Virus record (IMG/VR): IMGVR_UViG_3300024059_000003
Location: 1-64,000 of that record
Origin: a virus
Length of the DNA stretch: 64,000 nucleotides
Direction: 5' to 3' (one strand)
Position numbers and translations under genes: made by a program. Positions 21,801 to 29,100 of the stretch are shown here, piece after piece. Within the stretch, counting starts at the first letter, position 1. Each line of letters opens with the position of its first letter. Below the pieces are notes generated by a model. It saw nothing but the letters and a program-made list of their open reading frames with translations. It did not search any database and was not told the origin of the DNA.

Positions 21801-22423
21801 TTTCCTGTTAGCAAATAGTCAGGACTATACCACTTAGCATCTCTTTCTCTTTGTGTATAATAGTTTGGAAACTGATCTTCTGACCATTTATTAACTGAGT
21901 CAAGTTTTCTATTAAATTCATTATCATAGAATGAAGCAAACCTACCATCAGAGATTGCTTTATATGTTCCGTTTACTAGCCCTACGGTACTTTGTAGAAA
22001 TGTATTAACTGCAAGTATGGATCCTTTGGTAACACCATTAACAGCTTTACTACCAAAACTTTGATACTTTGCAGCAAGCTCTTCGTTGTCCACACCCATA
22101 GAAGTTGGTTGAAAATAATCATACCTTCCAGATCCTTCATACTCATCTTGAGTTGTTATCCTACTTCCTGCACCTTTATTACCAGGTCTTGATGTTTCTT
22201 GAATAAGATCGTTAAGTCCACCTTTTCTAGGTGCCATCATTGGACTACTAGGAGTATATTGAGAACGACCTTGAAGATTAGAAAACATATTAGGAGGAGG
22301 GGTATACCCACCAAACTGTGCATCAAATGACCCAAAGTCTAACTGAGGGGTAATAGGACTTGTAGCCATTGGTGGTATGTTAACTCCTTGTTGAGCTTTT
22401 TTAAGATCTTTTTTACTTGCCAT
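9893..22423 (-). CDS. Giant virion RNA polymerase fusion protein
   Basis: 4176 residues. Residues 3284-3288 are DFDID inside VGSDFDIDKLFMYLK. This matches the three-aspartate catalytic motif of the single-chain double-psi-beta-barrel RNA polymerase of crAss-like phages (phi14:2 gp66, 2180 residues). About 890 residues follow the motif, close to phi14:2, so the polymerase likely fills the C-terminal ~2200 residues. The N-terminal ~1900 residues are additional. They include Gly/Ala-rich hydrophobic stretches near 200-500, long coiled coils near 990-1200, and HEAFEAVF at 1925, a zincin-like motif lacking the second His. The predicted role is ejection with the genome to transcribe early genes. 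It is followed by the nuclease gene through a TAATG overlap and preceded by the 918-residue cargo gene 8 nt upstream. Confidence 0.9.
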   Translation of the reverse strand: MASKKDLKKAQQGVNIPPMATSPITPQLDFGSFDAQFGGYTPPPNMFSNLQGRSQYTPSSPMMAPRKGGLNDLIQETSRPGNKGAGSRITTQDEYEGSGRYDYFQPTSMGVDNEELAAKYQSFGSKAVNGVTKGSILAVNTFLQSTVGLVNGTYKAISDGRFASFYDNEFNRKLDSVNKWSEDQFPNYYTQRERDAKWYSPDYLLTGNFLWDGVVKNLGFAAGAYASGGVFSRGINLATKAMTSVIPSAKLVSVGKAAETVAATEKGLSAAGKGAGVYGEVKALSDNLLTQYNILNPGQRAVVAGLATSGEAGIEALHNSNEFRDKLIKEYEDEYGVTPGSEALEVINDAADGAGNASFWTNVGILSASNYVMFPRIGRFTYKGDKGAINSLVRETDEIVYKGGKYTEKVSKIHPVLARVNKIRPYLFSATEAAEEVGQFGASVGSQDYYNKKYNNEATSWLDSAGAAVTKGVFSDEGAKNALIGGLSGSIMTGRGRYRRNSARESNTQAALQALNRLNPITGKPYTFSDFTNGTIDAVNRAGVIGQEIETAARMGDELAYKNLELQYIVNYLTPRIKYGRYDMVQQEIADVINLAQTEQGFAQLQAEGKIQEGDTRDAFLARMQRFKNTAESTLSLYQSLNLRYGGITEEGPDGKQRRVYGPAVMDKMLYTASMITDFDTRIPQLTQELQTALPNIDVNTIIQDVLNNKAESFNAAVEEISNLDVISDTKDTLGQKLNDVATIAKMREELLQEYEDIKTNPKEFDVRPAETDITQDINDVTESIVVQTKNGEKTLQAGQQYFVGQGVNFLKDTPLDEPVVIPNFTVIGKKEDGSIEIKTPAGETKTISPDVLIDYKVAPFETVNYNKTANFYFRHRNNIFEFNFGKNFGGKRRGRLQYDNGKLLFVYKDANGTVLKKQLANKFFIPQEGYNEARIRPVGTVTQSQKDATIQFLSAEELAKNEQTLAQNRENRLKIMNDLGVESKRRLEEINKQLEKDKKKLADVNKDISAIYEMREGGPRIKLKYSNAQKNFTRALNKLTEMQDDTALRIQQLSKEQEEQEFNISYFEAFETDLLDLPGNTGEFLQELKDQINLLEQNGKAVKKEIAENQKLATAIIKAAKEASKLLRSALETTYVFDQDYGDYMKELLDKAAKGEDLVNVWPLLKQELANFNLTNDIQLDTSVGERGVFDAMESIKELEEQLESLRGEYKAKKVIADRFQRIIDEYVQEQAQQDKLSKDLKLQAQLLNTQTNSPVIEAEPKSFSPIPKKSNDVVPRASIGQPAGEVQDHHIRANRFGVNLNKFENRNQIRGVYVTRATQDQLLDGVVERILDDGNQELMDKFGDSIIIMVMIDAAGNLVDVNGQAIGKNQSKLDNAIYQVLPEADLTNSKGSMFREENAETAEIKKQFGVFRKGILDRTMIGAPFNIEASFGVPQYEKDSKDNDVFSATSVVEADLIAEEDLSKDQVIFIPTTNKNIFKGTVAYSQPLGSVYLDLPNGYVKLRNRRHTTSEAEAIFDALYTLSKQIVDPDQGANSDMSVRMLNFLKGVTYWGIPKDAQGKRKDTGQNSVFFEREESTTVKGLSFSKLVLQIGPNTKIDLRPASLDKSKQLIIDTLGQMYNNIDNAYTQKLDQEFEQITSVSEEGNVESIVWPNYQTYLLSKNIPGGGVREDFELPLHTTMKPVIKDSEEVNRKGVYFVNEDSAGDFISEIPPADTAQQSSEVIKVTPDAERIVLDGQTANTYTSPEGKKLIFRAPADTTISNYKKKIQLIEGGDLAEIVALFEKSGKDKNEIKGPIYNYISPALAKLKKEEAEMSVQISPEQFAELQKSRDQQLDDDVKAALERGQNNMNNEVLREVITDSVEAMSEENWKDARAWMSKNLPGVNFNRVKNVIKTKGGKKAWGFFENNSIYVYENAEVGTVYHEAFEAVFAQFLFPQEKEKLFNEFKSRRGSFVDRPTGRTVKHKDATLDQMREQLAEDFRDYIQDKKKPEGGFFSRLFKQLKDLIEKWFISPQSQTYTDELFNKIDGGGFEFFGESYEDLGPFNLDISNNTVDFAIPGNNAVFRVAGLSDVVTHDTIQHMTYLTLRDLIKNNQSLFNIKNALLNEDVLYTRLKGEVLASTAQIVKTLESLPQSEERDVRLQDTVSLMQNISTSWPDIVKKHKEYMRSFGVTFDEGAMSMASEDMSNKGFNLDATQIDNFKKTNVALRLLMGTLPIVNVNDNGDIRFSPSAINGVKLLPTTQVYITLLEQLSSSTSMEDMIERLRSIAISDPNYNALYKRITKQNANEGTFDFRTLNETHELTLATALWKTFKLQDPSVKMVMVLENGETALTDANLSLASRQMQQQYLNSIVTKSKQGNGIFKETDGVFNPDTVKLGKYSLATLNNMFRFLDELGIPFNSKEYALLNQTQKKIFASSVNGIKKSIQDTKNLKIFSTKSLDLSKRLLNLAELKVDIANPEVSSTYFNIEGQRTQTYIGPNTASEVHNFMTSVSNKEELGSTPYAYLLTDAFSQGSVILNSMYDREGNLRTDKLNLFKPGYAGGILNSQKGTSKKSGRLQFPDRLRQELNYNISGIYMNLVPGDSSLEHTLEMGNPITERDLLQNNVVFNTIMREYFISEVNLAREDRAIAKVGDRDATDLRFFKDILGEEIHKDIKVNILDSSLSAEEVYDLHADQIVDSTFSYVINSKDQYADYLMRFGVITQQENEKTGELIDKYTANGVQGMTNMTIQDMNRKLIVLQANYIIANIEMHKILYGDPYKYKDELKRTKSFLSPRQPLVSNSPNWNASANRLWNRDFDKFSPGFTQFTKDGLRTVTHGDVIGVIDLPNYKEMVETDGGGIITFKAYREIRIRANNWNDAEEKQYRYDIAFYKKDKNQTLTKREKDLLKEGNPSIQSAYTTLKPIVSGARLNENFDVNNTNDVVLDKYALYPLSYRIMKELNAGSNGVKLFDKMLREDIDYIIFESGRKVGAGPTHATYNDDGSFNDAVYDNIVNVPFNIMSIQSEVPSKEDGRVTLASQITKLLTLDLLDNGVPIDYTGTLDQWFSLSEEQKQKASLIYAEVANNTELLNEMTKEGLDQLFKKLGIKQTANGLQLTDMAPATKTLREEIFKRETNDNISSALDGFLVGDVILEATPAYNQVRNILYSIVQKNIIRPKISGGQKVQIPSSLFESNRVAKTTINGKTGYASDVLKFYEDADGKRVMEVMVGRWFSNMGMTDAELLDYLNNTEEGQELLTGVAFRIPTQKQNSIDAIRIKQFLPKEFGDNVVVPAAIVEKVGSDFDIDKLFMYLKNAVVVNGKLQEVPFYGYGDQAKKRFEELYDSGALLNKAQQKELNQRIKDFESGELEGELIEAIFGETFDNQDVIDDYMFELQEKGIRQTVVDRMYSRSLENQYIKSTENIITLPENFERLIVPNDASQLKALSEEIVDKTRTGAFDYSNIGNLLDKRFMSRLRNAFVQGKRGIGIAAVNQTNLALNQHSLLYVKPEQIKFRRKNTVNIPGVGEAVSLSGVKNAAGDFISDINGQVIDGMVDISAGPWIIELGMTPATSSTWLYLIKAGVPVDTVSYFMNQPIVRDYLRRIEESGYTWLFIEDFANELKEDKYGSPSELTEKESELLPFRDYLRSQLGKPNMSNKEKAYQRFILDEFISYAEQARDLFTLTQGTNWDTTTFNDPYLVFKKQAQLSKAISLTERVDPVFYAMNNKGESVSAAMALIDNTFLKETVSSLLEAREAMSLMLTSDQSTTRDILQNVLLPYTNLPDSEFIKVSRRAVNSLYDYAVQTDQQLNMMLKTMLVDNDGTAGEVASLVTEVLGNPKHPLYGNQVIQLLETDPSKRSGDTPNNIKLRNNNRKVYEQNTIIYAFRELKQNIDPALYKKIIVTGILQSGLDNSQISFTSLMPYEDFQEIYNQTLSRLDKIDTLDDFYTLNMFERNNWASSTGIVPQERARWIQQQNGMYVYNPAMAYLPKGVKASVASGAIPQVMTLSTGSRAAQSDLVTFSWNNPNFDAKERKEMASKGDYSFINKGLFKKVRGNSISMLPTADPFIHSYTKKGESEPKLYFVYKHVNALGDGYRAKEYYTGPRPSVFDNGTVKADEKHDSSIIEAFNNKGKTRNAPTQSVAPNKLMFDKKGDMVQLGRTGSKEFNISEINVPMLLDLGYTEDQAGEIFKLICK

Positions 22424-22431
22424 AATATCTT

Positions 22432-25188
22432 TTATTGTCCTATTTTACTATCACCATTCAGATCTCTGCCAACAAACTTTTCATAATCTATATTTGTGTT
22501 GGGACTTTGTGCTGCTTTAGCTAACTGTTGGTACTGTCTTGAACTCATTTGAGCACCTGGTTCTACAAGCAGCTCATATATAATCTCATCAGTGAGTTGA
22601 CCTAATAAAGGTGCAATTTGTTCTTTTGGAACCATAGAAGGCCATAATATATTTTTAGATATTCTACCAGATAATGGATCATATATATTAAGTTGTAACC
22701 TGTACATTCCATTCTCTGTTTTTGGACTCATGTCACTCACAACATTTCCACTTGCTTTATAATATTTAAGTGATGGGAAGTCACCTGATTCAGAACTTAA
22801 GAATGCATTTTCCAAACTTGTTTTATATTTACTGTCTGTAGCTGTAGTAAAATAAGCATTTGGATTTCTTCTGAATGATCTTTCTCCATTAGACAATGTA
22901 AATTCCTCTAGAGGTTGTCTAGTGTCTATCATTGCAGGTAATATTCTTTGGTTGAAAGCTCTGACAGCTGGGCTTGGTTCATATCTACCTTGAAAGAATC
23001 TGTCATATTGTTGTTGACTTAAATCTATCTCACTAGGATTACCATCTCCATCCGTTAGAATTAATTGATACTTACCATCAGCTCCAGCAGTTACAACATT
23101 AGCAGATATTATACCTTTTTCAAGAGCAGTTCTAATTTCTGAAGCTACACCACCGCCTCCAAACACTCCCTCATCAACATCTCCTTTATCCATGTCAATA
23201 GCTATTCCTCCTAGTAAACCATCAAACTCTGCTTTCTGTGCTGTGTTAGTTAGAGGAATAGGATAGGCAACTGATTGAGGAATTATATTAGTCTTTCTTA
23301 ATTCTTCTGCAATAAACTTTTCTCTCTGTTCTATAATATTACGTAATGCATTTTGAATAGGTTTGTTTTCACTAAAAGATATAATGTCATCATATACAGC
23401 ACTACCAGAATTCCCACTAATTCCATACGCTACTCCTCTATCCGTATACCCAGGAGCAAACAGTTGTTCGAATACAGCCTTCTCCTGTGCAGACAATTCA
23501 CTCTCTGGACCCATAGCTTTTTGATAATCTCTAGTAAAAATTGTATCAGGTCCCTCTGCATCTGGATCTTCATACACATACTGTTGGAACTTATCACTAT
23601 TGAACATACTAATTAATGATTTGTAGTCAGCAGTGTAAGTAGATGGCATACCATCATCGACATAATCAATTGTTAGTGACTTATTTGCAGCCTTCAGTTG
23701 AGGGGGTTCAGGGTATATTTTTAAAGCATCTTCATTAATAGATGTTACTAGATTACTTATTTGTTTATATTCTGCATCAAGTCTACTTAGAACAGATAGG
23801 TCCGATCTTAGATCATCTGGTAGAGATGCAGGATTACTACTATTTATTGTTATTTCATCCTGTAACTGTTTATCAGTGTATCCGTATTTAGTTTTTAATC
23901 TTTCACGCTCGGTTATTGTTAGTTGCAATGCTTCTTCCATAGCAATTTTTCCAGCAGCTGCTACTTGCGAATCACTAGCATCATCACCCTGATTAATAGG
24001 AACTCCTCCATATGCACCAAATTCAAGTGTATCATTTTCTTGTTTTTTCAACCTAGCCATTTCTGCATTATGTTTTTCAGTCTGATAAAACTTAGCATTA
24101 AAGTTTGCTTGATCTTGTTGCATCTTAGCAACTTTAAGTTCTGTTTCTCTAAATGGATTACTGTGAATTGTTTCAGATACATTTTTATAAGAATAAGAAT
24201 TAGTAAAATTCTTCATCCAATCAGTACTGTATAATTGTCCTTTTGATGTTTCTACATCACTATTTAAAAAGCTTGAAGACACACTTTCGTATTCTGATTT
24301 TAGAGATTCTGCCTGACGTTGAAGAGCATCTATTTGATCCTGAATAGCATTCTTTTCTGCAGCAGTCTTTGAGGAGCCTTGTAAAGACTCCATGTCTTCT
24401 ATCTCCTTCTGAAGTCCTAGGAATGTGTTGTTGTATGACTGATTTACATCTTGAGAAAATACTTCATCATCTATACCGTTGTATTTAAACTGTCCATCAA
24501 TAGCCATTTGCTGATATGCATCTGGTGGAAGAGCAGCTTTTAAAGCAGTTTGAATTTTCTCTGGAGTAAGAGCTTCTATCTTTCTTCTAGTGACAGCATC
24601 ATAATATACAATTTTACCTCTTGAGTCTGTAGTTGCATATATATCATTCTGTGTTGAATCAGCAGCTAAACCTTTTACAACATCCTGAGCCATTTTATTA
24701 TAGTCTACATAAGGTCTGTATGTTGCATTGAATGTAGAGTTTAAATCTCCATCCATCCAAGCTTGTACTTGTTTAGAAAAGAATAAATCATTTGATTGAG
24801 ACCCTTTTCCTTTACCTGTAATTTCTTGTTGTTGTTCTAATTGTTTTCTATATTTAGCTGCAGAACCAACAGCATTTAAAATAACTGGATCATTTACCAA
24901 TTGTTTAGTCATACCATCAACTGAATTAACAAGTTGAAAGTTTGAGAAATCTGATGCAGCAATACTATTGAGCTGTCCTCCTAAAGCATTAAGCTTAGAT
25001 TGAAGATATTCTTTATCTTGTGGTCTAACTACATCAAGACCAGCAATGTTATCAATGCTTTCCTGAATCTTTTGTACTCCCTGGTTATATGCTTGTTGCT
25101 TGAACAAACCAACCTTAAGCATTTCATCCTGAGGACGCTGCTCTACATATTCGTTGAAGGTGGGAATGTTATCTAGATATGATGCCAT
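22432..25188 (-). CDS. Large coiled-coil cargo/ejection protein
   Basis: 918 residues, without signal peptide or Cys clusters. The start (IPTFNEYVEQRPQDEMLKVG) and the region with AGLDVVRPQDKEYLQ resemble internal virion proteins of crAss-like phages; this is recognition from memory. Residues 255-410 are rich in heptad-like helices. It sits directly upstream of the virion RNA polymerase (8-nt gap), and a good promoter match precedes it, so it is probably the first gene of the cargo-polymerase-nuclease transcript. The role is inferred as a capsid cargo protein; no enzymatic motif was seen. Confidence 0.82.
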   Translation of the reverse strand: MASYLDNIPTFNEYVEQRPQDEMLKVGLFKQQAYNQGVQKIQESIDNIAGLDVVRPQDKEYLQSKLNALGGQLNSIAASDFSNFQLVNSVDGMTKQLVNDPVILNAVGSAAKYRKQLEQQQEITGKGKGSQSNDLFFSKQVQAWMDGDLNSTFNATYRPYVDYNKMAQDVVKGLAADSTQNDIYATTDSRGKIVYYDAVTRRKIEALTPEKIQTALKAALPPDAYQQMAIDGQFKYNGIDDEVFSQDVNQSYNNTFLGLQKEIEDMESLQGSSKTAAEKNAIQDQIDALQRQAESLKSEYESVSSSFLNSDVETSKGQLYSTDWMKNFTNSYSYKNVSETIHSNPFRETELKVAKMQQDQANFNAKFYQTEKHNAEMARLKKQENDTLEFGAYGGVPINQGDDASDSQVAAAGKIAMEEALQLTITERERLKTKYGYTDKQLQDEITINSSNPASLPDDLRSDLSVLSRLDAEYKQISNLVTSINEDALKIYPEPPQLKAANKSLTIDYVDDGMPSTYTADYKSLISMFNSDKFQQYVYEDPDAEGPDTIFTRDYQKAMGPESELSAQEKAVFEQLFAPGYTDRGVAYGISGNSGSAVYDDIISFSENKPIQNALRNIIEQREKFIAEELRKTNIIPQSVAYPIPLTNTAQKAEFDGLLGGIAIDMDKGDVDEGVFGGGGVASEIRTALEKGIISANVVTAGADGKYQLILTDGDGNPSEIDLSQQQYDRFFQGRYEPSPAVRAFNQRILPAMIDTRQPLEEFTLSNGERSFRRNPNAYFTTATDSKYKTSLENAFLSSESGDFPSLKYYKASGNVVSDMSPKTENGMYRLQLNIYDPLSGRISKNILWPSMVPKEQIAPLLGQLTDEIIYELLVEPGAQMSSRQYQQLAKAAQSPNTNIDYEKFVGRDLNGDSKIGQ

Positions 25189-25195
25189 AATTTAA

Positions 25196-25226
25196 CAAAT
25201 GTATTATTATTTAAAGACTTATCCAA
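25196..25226 (-). promoter_or_regulatory. Bacteroidetes-type promoter (TTG-N20-TACATTTG)
   Basis: The minus strand has TTG at 25226-25224, a 20-nt spacer, then TACATTTG at 25203-25196. This fits the Bacteroidetes primary sigma consensus (TTTG-N19-21-TAnnTTTG). The box ends 7 nt before the ATG at 25188, so the mRNA would have a leader of only a few bases. It lies in the 83-nt gap before the cargo/RNA polymerase/nuclease genes. Confidence 0.6.
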
Positions 25227-25271
25227 GATACACTAATCGATTCTGGTAATTCTTTATAATCAGATTAGTTA

Positions 25272-28200
25272 TTATTTTTTGAATTGTCTTAGTATATTAC
25301 TATTCCTGTGGTTCTTTTTTACTTTTTTATTGATAGGTTTTAATTTTGTTCCGTACTTTCCAACTGCTGTACTTGGATCATTTACATAATCGTATATAGG
25401 TTCAGCCTTTGCAGCATCTAACACTTCACCCATTGCGTCTTCATTTATACCTTCATTAGTAGAATTAGTAGTTTGTCCACCTCCAAAACCACCACCAGTT
25501 AAATAATCAAAGATAGTTTGATAAGGTCCAAAAGCAGATGTCTGCCCTTTACCAGGTATATTAAACTGTGCAATTCCTTGATTAAATAAATCTAAATCTT
25601 CACTAAATCTAAAGTTAGGATATAGTTCACGTAGAACTTTCTCTCTTCGGTTCTCTAGTTTATTCTGCTGATACTTATCAGATATAGACTTAACAATTTC
25701 TTGCTGTGTTGCTTTTGTATTAGCTACAGCTTGAGCTTGTCTTTGTTGTTGTTGATCATAAATACCTAAGTTAGTAAGCCTTGCCTGATTAATCGCCTCA
25801 ATGTTGCCAGAGTATACTTGATCTTTCATTGCTTGGTTCTGTCTAAACTCTTCAGCACCGATAGTATTAAGTGCATCAAAGAAAGGAGCTTGTGCAGCAG
25901 CTAGAGCTGCAGGATTATTTGCCAGTATAGGATTTTGAGCCATAGCTCTATACTGTGAGTTAATTACATTTCTTTGATCCTGCAAACTTATATCGTAAGG
26001 AACTCTTAATCTAGGTTGGTATGTCTGTGCGTAAACAGGATCAAGTTGATTGTTTGCAGCTGCATTCATCTCAGGCAGTATCTGGTTATAATCAAGATCA
26101 TTGTCTATAGGTCTTCTAAATAAGGGTCTAAGAAAACTTGCATCAAATGGTGTTTTTGGTTTTACTGTAGTAGTTTCTGTAGTAGTTGCTTCTTCTTCTT
26201 CTACCTCTGCAAATTCATATTCAGCAGGTGCAGCTTCCTTTGATTCTACCTCAGGGGTAAATCTAGCACTAGAAGTTTCTTGACCAATAATACCATCTAC
26301 ATTTACTGACACGTTTATACCTGCATCTTTGTTTCTTTTATTAAATTCTCTTTGGAATCTTTTTACATCTTCTTTCTTTCTACGATCAAAGTTCTCCCAA
26401 TCAAACCAAGAGTTTTCTTTTACAAACGCTTCATAATCTGCTTCAGTTACATTACCAGCTAATCCTGTTTTATCATCATACTTCTGTCCTTTAGGCATAT
26501 CACCTATATCAGAACCAGTTGCATCTTTACGATCAACTTTTTCTTTTGCTGGTGTCTTTTCCTTCTTCCACTTTTTCTGCTCTTCATCCCACACAAAGTC
26601 AGCATCTTCAGCTTCTTTTATTGTTTTAAATTTTGTAGGAAGGTTATTTATTTTAAGACCATCTTGGGCTATAGGTATTTCTGTACCATCTTCAGCATAA
26701 TCCTGTGTGTCTTTAACAGCTTCTATCTCACCTTTAGATAAGAACTTATTACCATCTATACCACGTTCATTAAATGTATCATTTAAGGCTGTTTGAAGAT
26801 CAGCTAACATTTCTTTCTTATTAGCTATATCTTTTAATTTCATGTCACCACCTTGTACAATTGCATCTGAAGTTGATCTTACCAACTCGCCCCATTTAGT
26901 CTTTTGGGTATCTCCAGCATTTTCTACAGCTTTTCCCATTTGTTTATTTATTCTTGCTTCCTCATCATTGAGGTTGTTTACATAGTTTTTAAACTTTTTA
27001 CCTTTTGCATTATCGTCACCTAACTCTGATATAAAATTATTTGGTATTTTTAAATCTCCGAACACTACTAAGTTTTCCTGGTTCCCACCGTCTTGCATAA
27101 TTTGAGCTGGTTCATTTTCTACTTCTACCACTGCTTCATTGTTAGCAACGGACTGTGGACCATACGCAACACCAATACCAGTTTGACCAGTCTTAGGATC
27201 TTTTTTATCATGCGAGTTACCAGAGAAATATAAACTTTCTCCCCCAGCATAAGGGTTATAGGATACAGCATTTACATCTCCACCCCATAGAGTTTTAACA
27301 TTACCATCACCTGCTACCGATCCACCTTTTTTCATATGAGAAGCATATCCTGCGTGGATTTGAGGACCTATCTTCATGTTGTTCATTGTTGATATATTCC
27401 TATCTATTGCCTCTCTTTCGTGTCTTTGTCTTCTATCGTTTCTATCAAGAACATCCCCAATACCACTGCCAATAAAATCACCAATAGCACCACCAAGTGG
27501 TCCACCAACAAGCGTACCTATACCTCTACCAACACCACCACCAATATTGCTTCCTGCATCTCTACTAGCTTTATCTCCATATGCAAAATTTCCTAACGTG
27601 TTTCCTATTGCATCATATGGTACTCCTCCACCATCTTGATATGATTTAACTATGCTAGGATTATTTAGTGGAACATATCCTCCATCCTGAAGAGCACGCA
27701 TACTATTTACGTTTCTTCTATTAAGCATTCTGTTATGTTCTAATTTTTCTTGCATGGTTTTATAGTAAGGTAGACTATAAGTAAATTCTCCTTTACCAAG
27801 AAGATCATCTCCTTTTAGATTTAAGTTTCTAGGACCTCCAGCTCTAAAGTTATTTAGAAAATTACCACCACGTTTAGCAAGTACGTTTGTGCCTACACCA
27901 TAAATAGGGAAGAACTCTTCGCCTGTGTTCTGAATATCTTCAGGACGAACATAGTCTCTTTCTATTTCTTCTGGTTTAGTCAGAGCAGCCTGTAATGCTA
28001 TTCCACTTACCTCCTTCATTTGTTTAAGATCTTTTAGGGCATCCTTCTGACCTTTTATCTTACTGATACCCATCATGATATCTTTTGTAATAGGACTATT
28101 AAGGACTTGACCTAATTCATCTGATTGTAAAAAGCTTCCCACTCTCTGTCCAAAATTCATAGCAGTTCCATCCTCATTGTATTGCCCTTTACTAAATGCT

Positions 28201-29096
28201 TTTCCAAACATACCAGATCCATCAGGATTACCATACTGATCTTGTTGTGGGATCTCAAATCCTAGATCCATACTTTCTATCTGACCCAAACCAGTTTGTG
28301 CTTTAGGTGTTTTCTTTTTTAGTTTTTGTTTTAGTTTTAAAGAATCAATTTTGTTTTTTAACTGTCTAGTTTCAACATCATTAAAAGTTTTTCTTTGTAT
28401 AAGTTCATCAAACATTTTATTCAGATCCTTGTCTGAAACTTTTTCTGTTACATTTTTACCATCTTGTGCTTTAGGTGCTTCATGTCCCCAACCTTTTTTC
28501 TTAAGTGCTAAGTGCTCTTTGTAAGTCATAGCTTTCTTACTCTTCTTAGTCTTAGGATCATACATCATATGAGGTGTAAACTTTTCAACTTTAGCACCCT
28601 TCTTACCAGCCACCATTCCTATTATTTCTGCATCACCAACTTCTACAGATCCTGTTGGACCACCTTCACCTCCACCAAACATACCACTAAGTCCTTCTAG
28701 TGCACCTCCCATGCCTTGTATTTTCCCCAATAAACCATCGTCTTTTTTATTCATGTTAGCATACATAGCATCTATCTTTGCTTTGTATTCATAATCTTCT
28801 TTCTCATCTTCAGTAGTCAAAGAATCAAGGCCCAGCTCATAGGCTCTATCTTTAAACTGATCAAAGTAATCCAAAGTATCTTTATTTACACTCTCTAGAA
28901 GTTCTGTACCGTCAATAACTTTACGGTTATTACCAGCTTCCACATCGGTGTATTCTATAACATCACCTACTTCAGCTTTCTTAAGCTTAGCTAGTTCTTT
29001 TCCATGCTTCTTCATAAAAGCTGCCTCTGTAGGAAACTTCTTGTAGAATTCTTTTTCAGACTTAACGCCTGCTATTTTTAATATTTGAGCTTTCAT
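25272..29096 (-). CDS. Ejection/cargo protein with glycine zipper and peptidoglycan-binding domain
   Basis: 1274 residues. Residues about 510-555 form a glycine zipper (GGGVGRGIGTLVGGPLGGAI), a usual sign of membrane insertion. Residues about 895-945 (VKRFQREFNKRNKD...VDGIIGQETSSA) match the PG_binding_1 peptidoglycan-binding fold. The chain also carries repeated QDGG-type motifs (KAQDGK, LQDGGY, SYQDGGG, MQDGGN, AEDGTE, AQDGLK). Near 1120-1180 there is a Gln/Ala-rich helical section (YDQQQQRQAQ). The gene starts 4 nt after the metalloprotease gene. Together the domains suggest a protein released at infection to help the genome across the cell wall and membrane. No muramidase catalytic residues were recognised. 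Confidence 0.85.
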   Translation of the reverse strand: MKAQILKIAGVKSEKEFYKKFPTEAAFMKKHGKELAKLKKAEVGDVIEYTDVEAGNNRKVIDGTELLESVNKDTLDYFDQFKDRAYELGLDSLTTEDEKEDYEYKAKIDAMYANMNKKDDGLLGKIQGMGGALEGLSGMFGGGEGGPTGSVEVGDAEIIGMVAGKKGAKVEKFTPHMMYDPKTKKSKKAMTYKEHLALKKKGWGHEAPKAQDGKNVTEKVSDKDLNKMFDELIQRKTFNDVETRQLKNKIDSLKLKQKLKKKTPKAQTGLGQIESMDLGFEIPQQDQYGNPDGSGMFGKAFSKGQYNEDGTAMNFGQRVGSFLQSDELGQVLNSPITKDIMMGISKIKGQKDALKDLKQMKEVSGIALQAALTKPEEIERDYVRPEDIQNTGEEFFPIYGVGTNVLAKRGGNFLNNFRAGGPRNLNLKGDDLLGKGEFTYSLPYYKTMQEKLEHNRMLNRRNVNSMRALQDGGYVPLNNPSIVKSYQDGGGVPYDAIGNTLGNFAYGDKASRDAGSNIGGGVGRGIGTLVGGPLGGAIGDFIGSGIGDVLDRNDRRQRHEREAIDRNISTMNNMKIGPQIHAGYASHMKKGGSVAGDGNVKTLWGGDVNAVSYNPYAGGESLYFSGNSHDKKDPKTGQTGIGVAYGPQSVANNEAVVEVENEPAQIMQDGGNQENLVVFGDLKIPNNFISELGDDNAKGKKFKNYVNNLNDEEARINKQMGKAVENAGDTQKTKWGELVRSTSDAIVQGGDMKLKDIANKKEMLADLQTALNDTFNERGIDGNKFLSKGEIEAVKDTQDYAEDGTEIPIAQDGLKINNLPTKFKTIKEAEDADFVWDEEQKKWKKEKTPAKEKVDRKDATGSDIGDMPKGQKYDDKTGLAGNVTEADYEAFVKENSWFDWENFDRRKKEDVKRFQREFNKRNKDAGINVSVNVDGIIGQETSSARFTPEVESKEAAPAEYEFAEVEEEEATTTETTTVKPKTPFDASFLRPLFRRPIDNDLDYNQILPEMNAAANNQLDPVYAQTYQPRLRVPYDISLQDQRNVINSQYRAMAQNPILANNPAALAAAQAPFFDALNTIGAEEFRQNQAMKDQVYSGNIEAINQARLTNLGIYDQQQQRQAQAVANTKATQQEIVKSISDKYQQNKLENRREKVLRELYPNFRFSEDLDLFNQGIAQFNIPGKGQTSAFGPYQTIFDYLTGGGFGGGQTTNSTNEGINEDAMGEVLDAAKAEPIYDYVNDPSTAVGKYGTKLKPINKKVKKNHRNSNILRQFKK

Positions 29097-29100
29097 AGTA

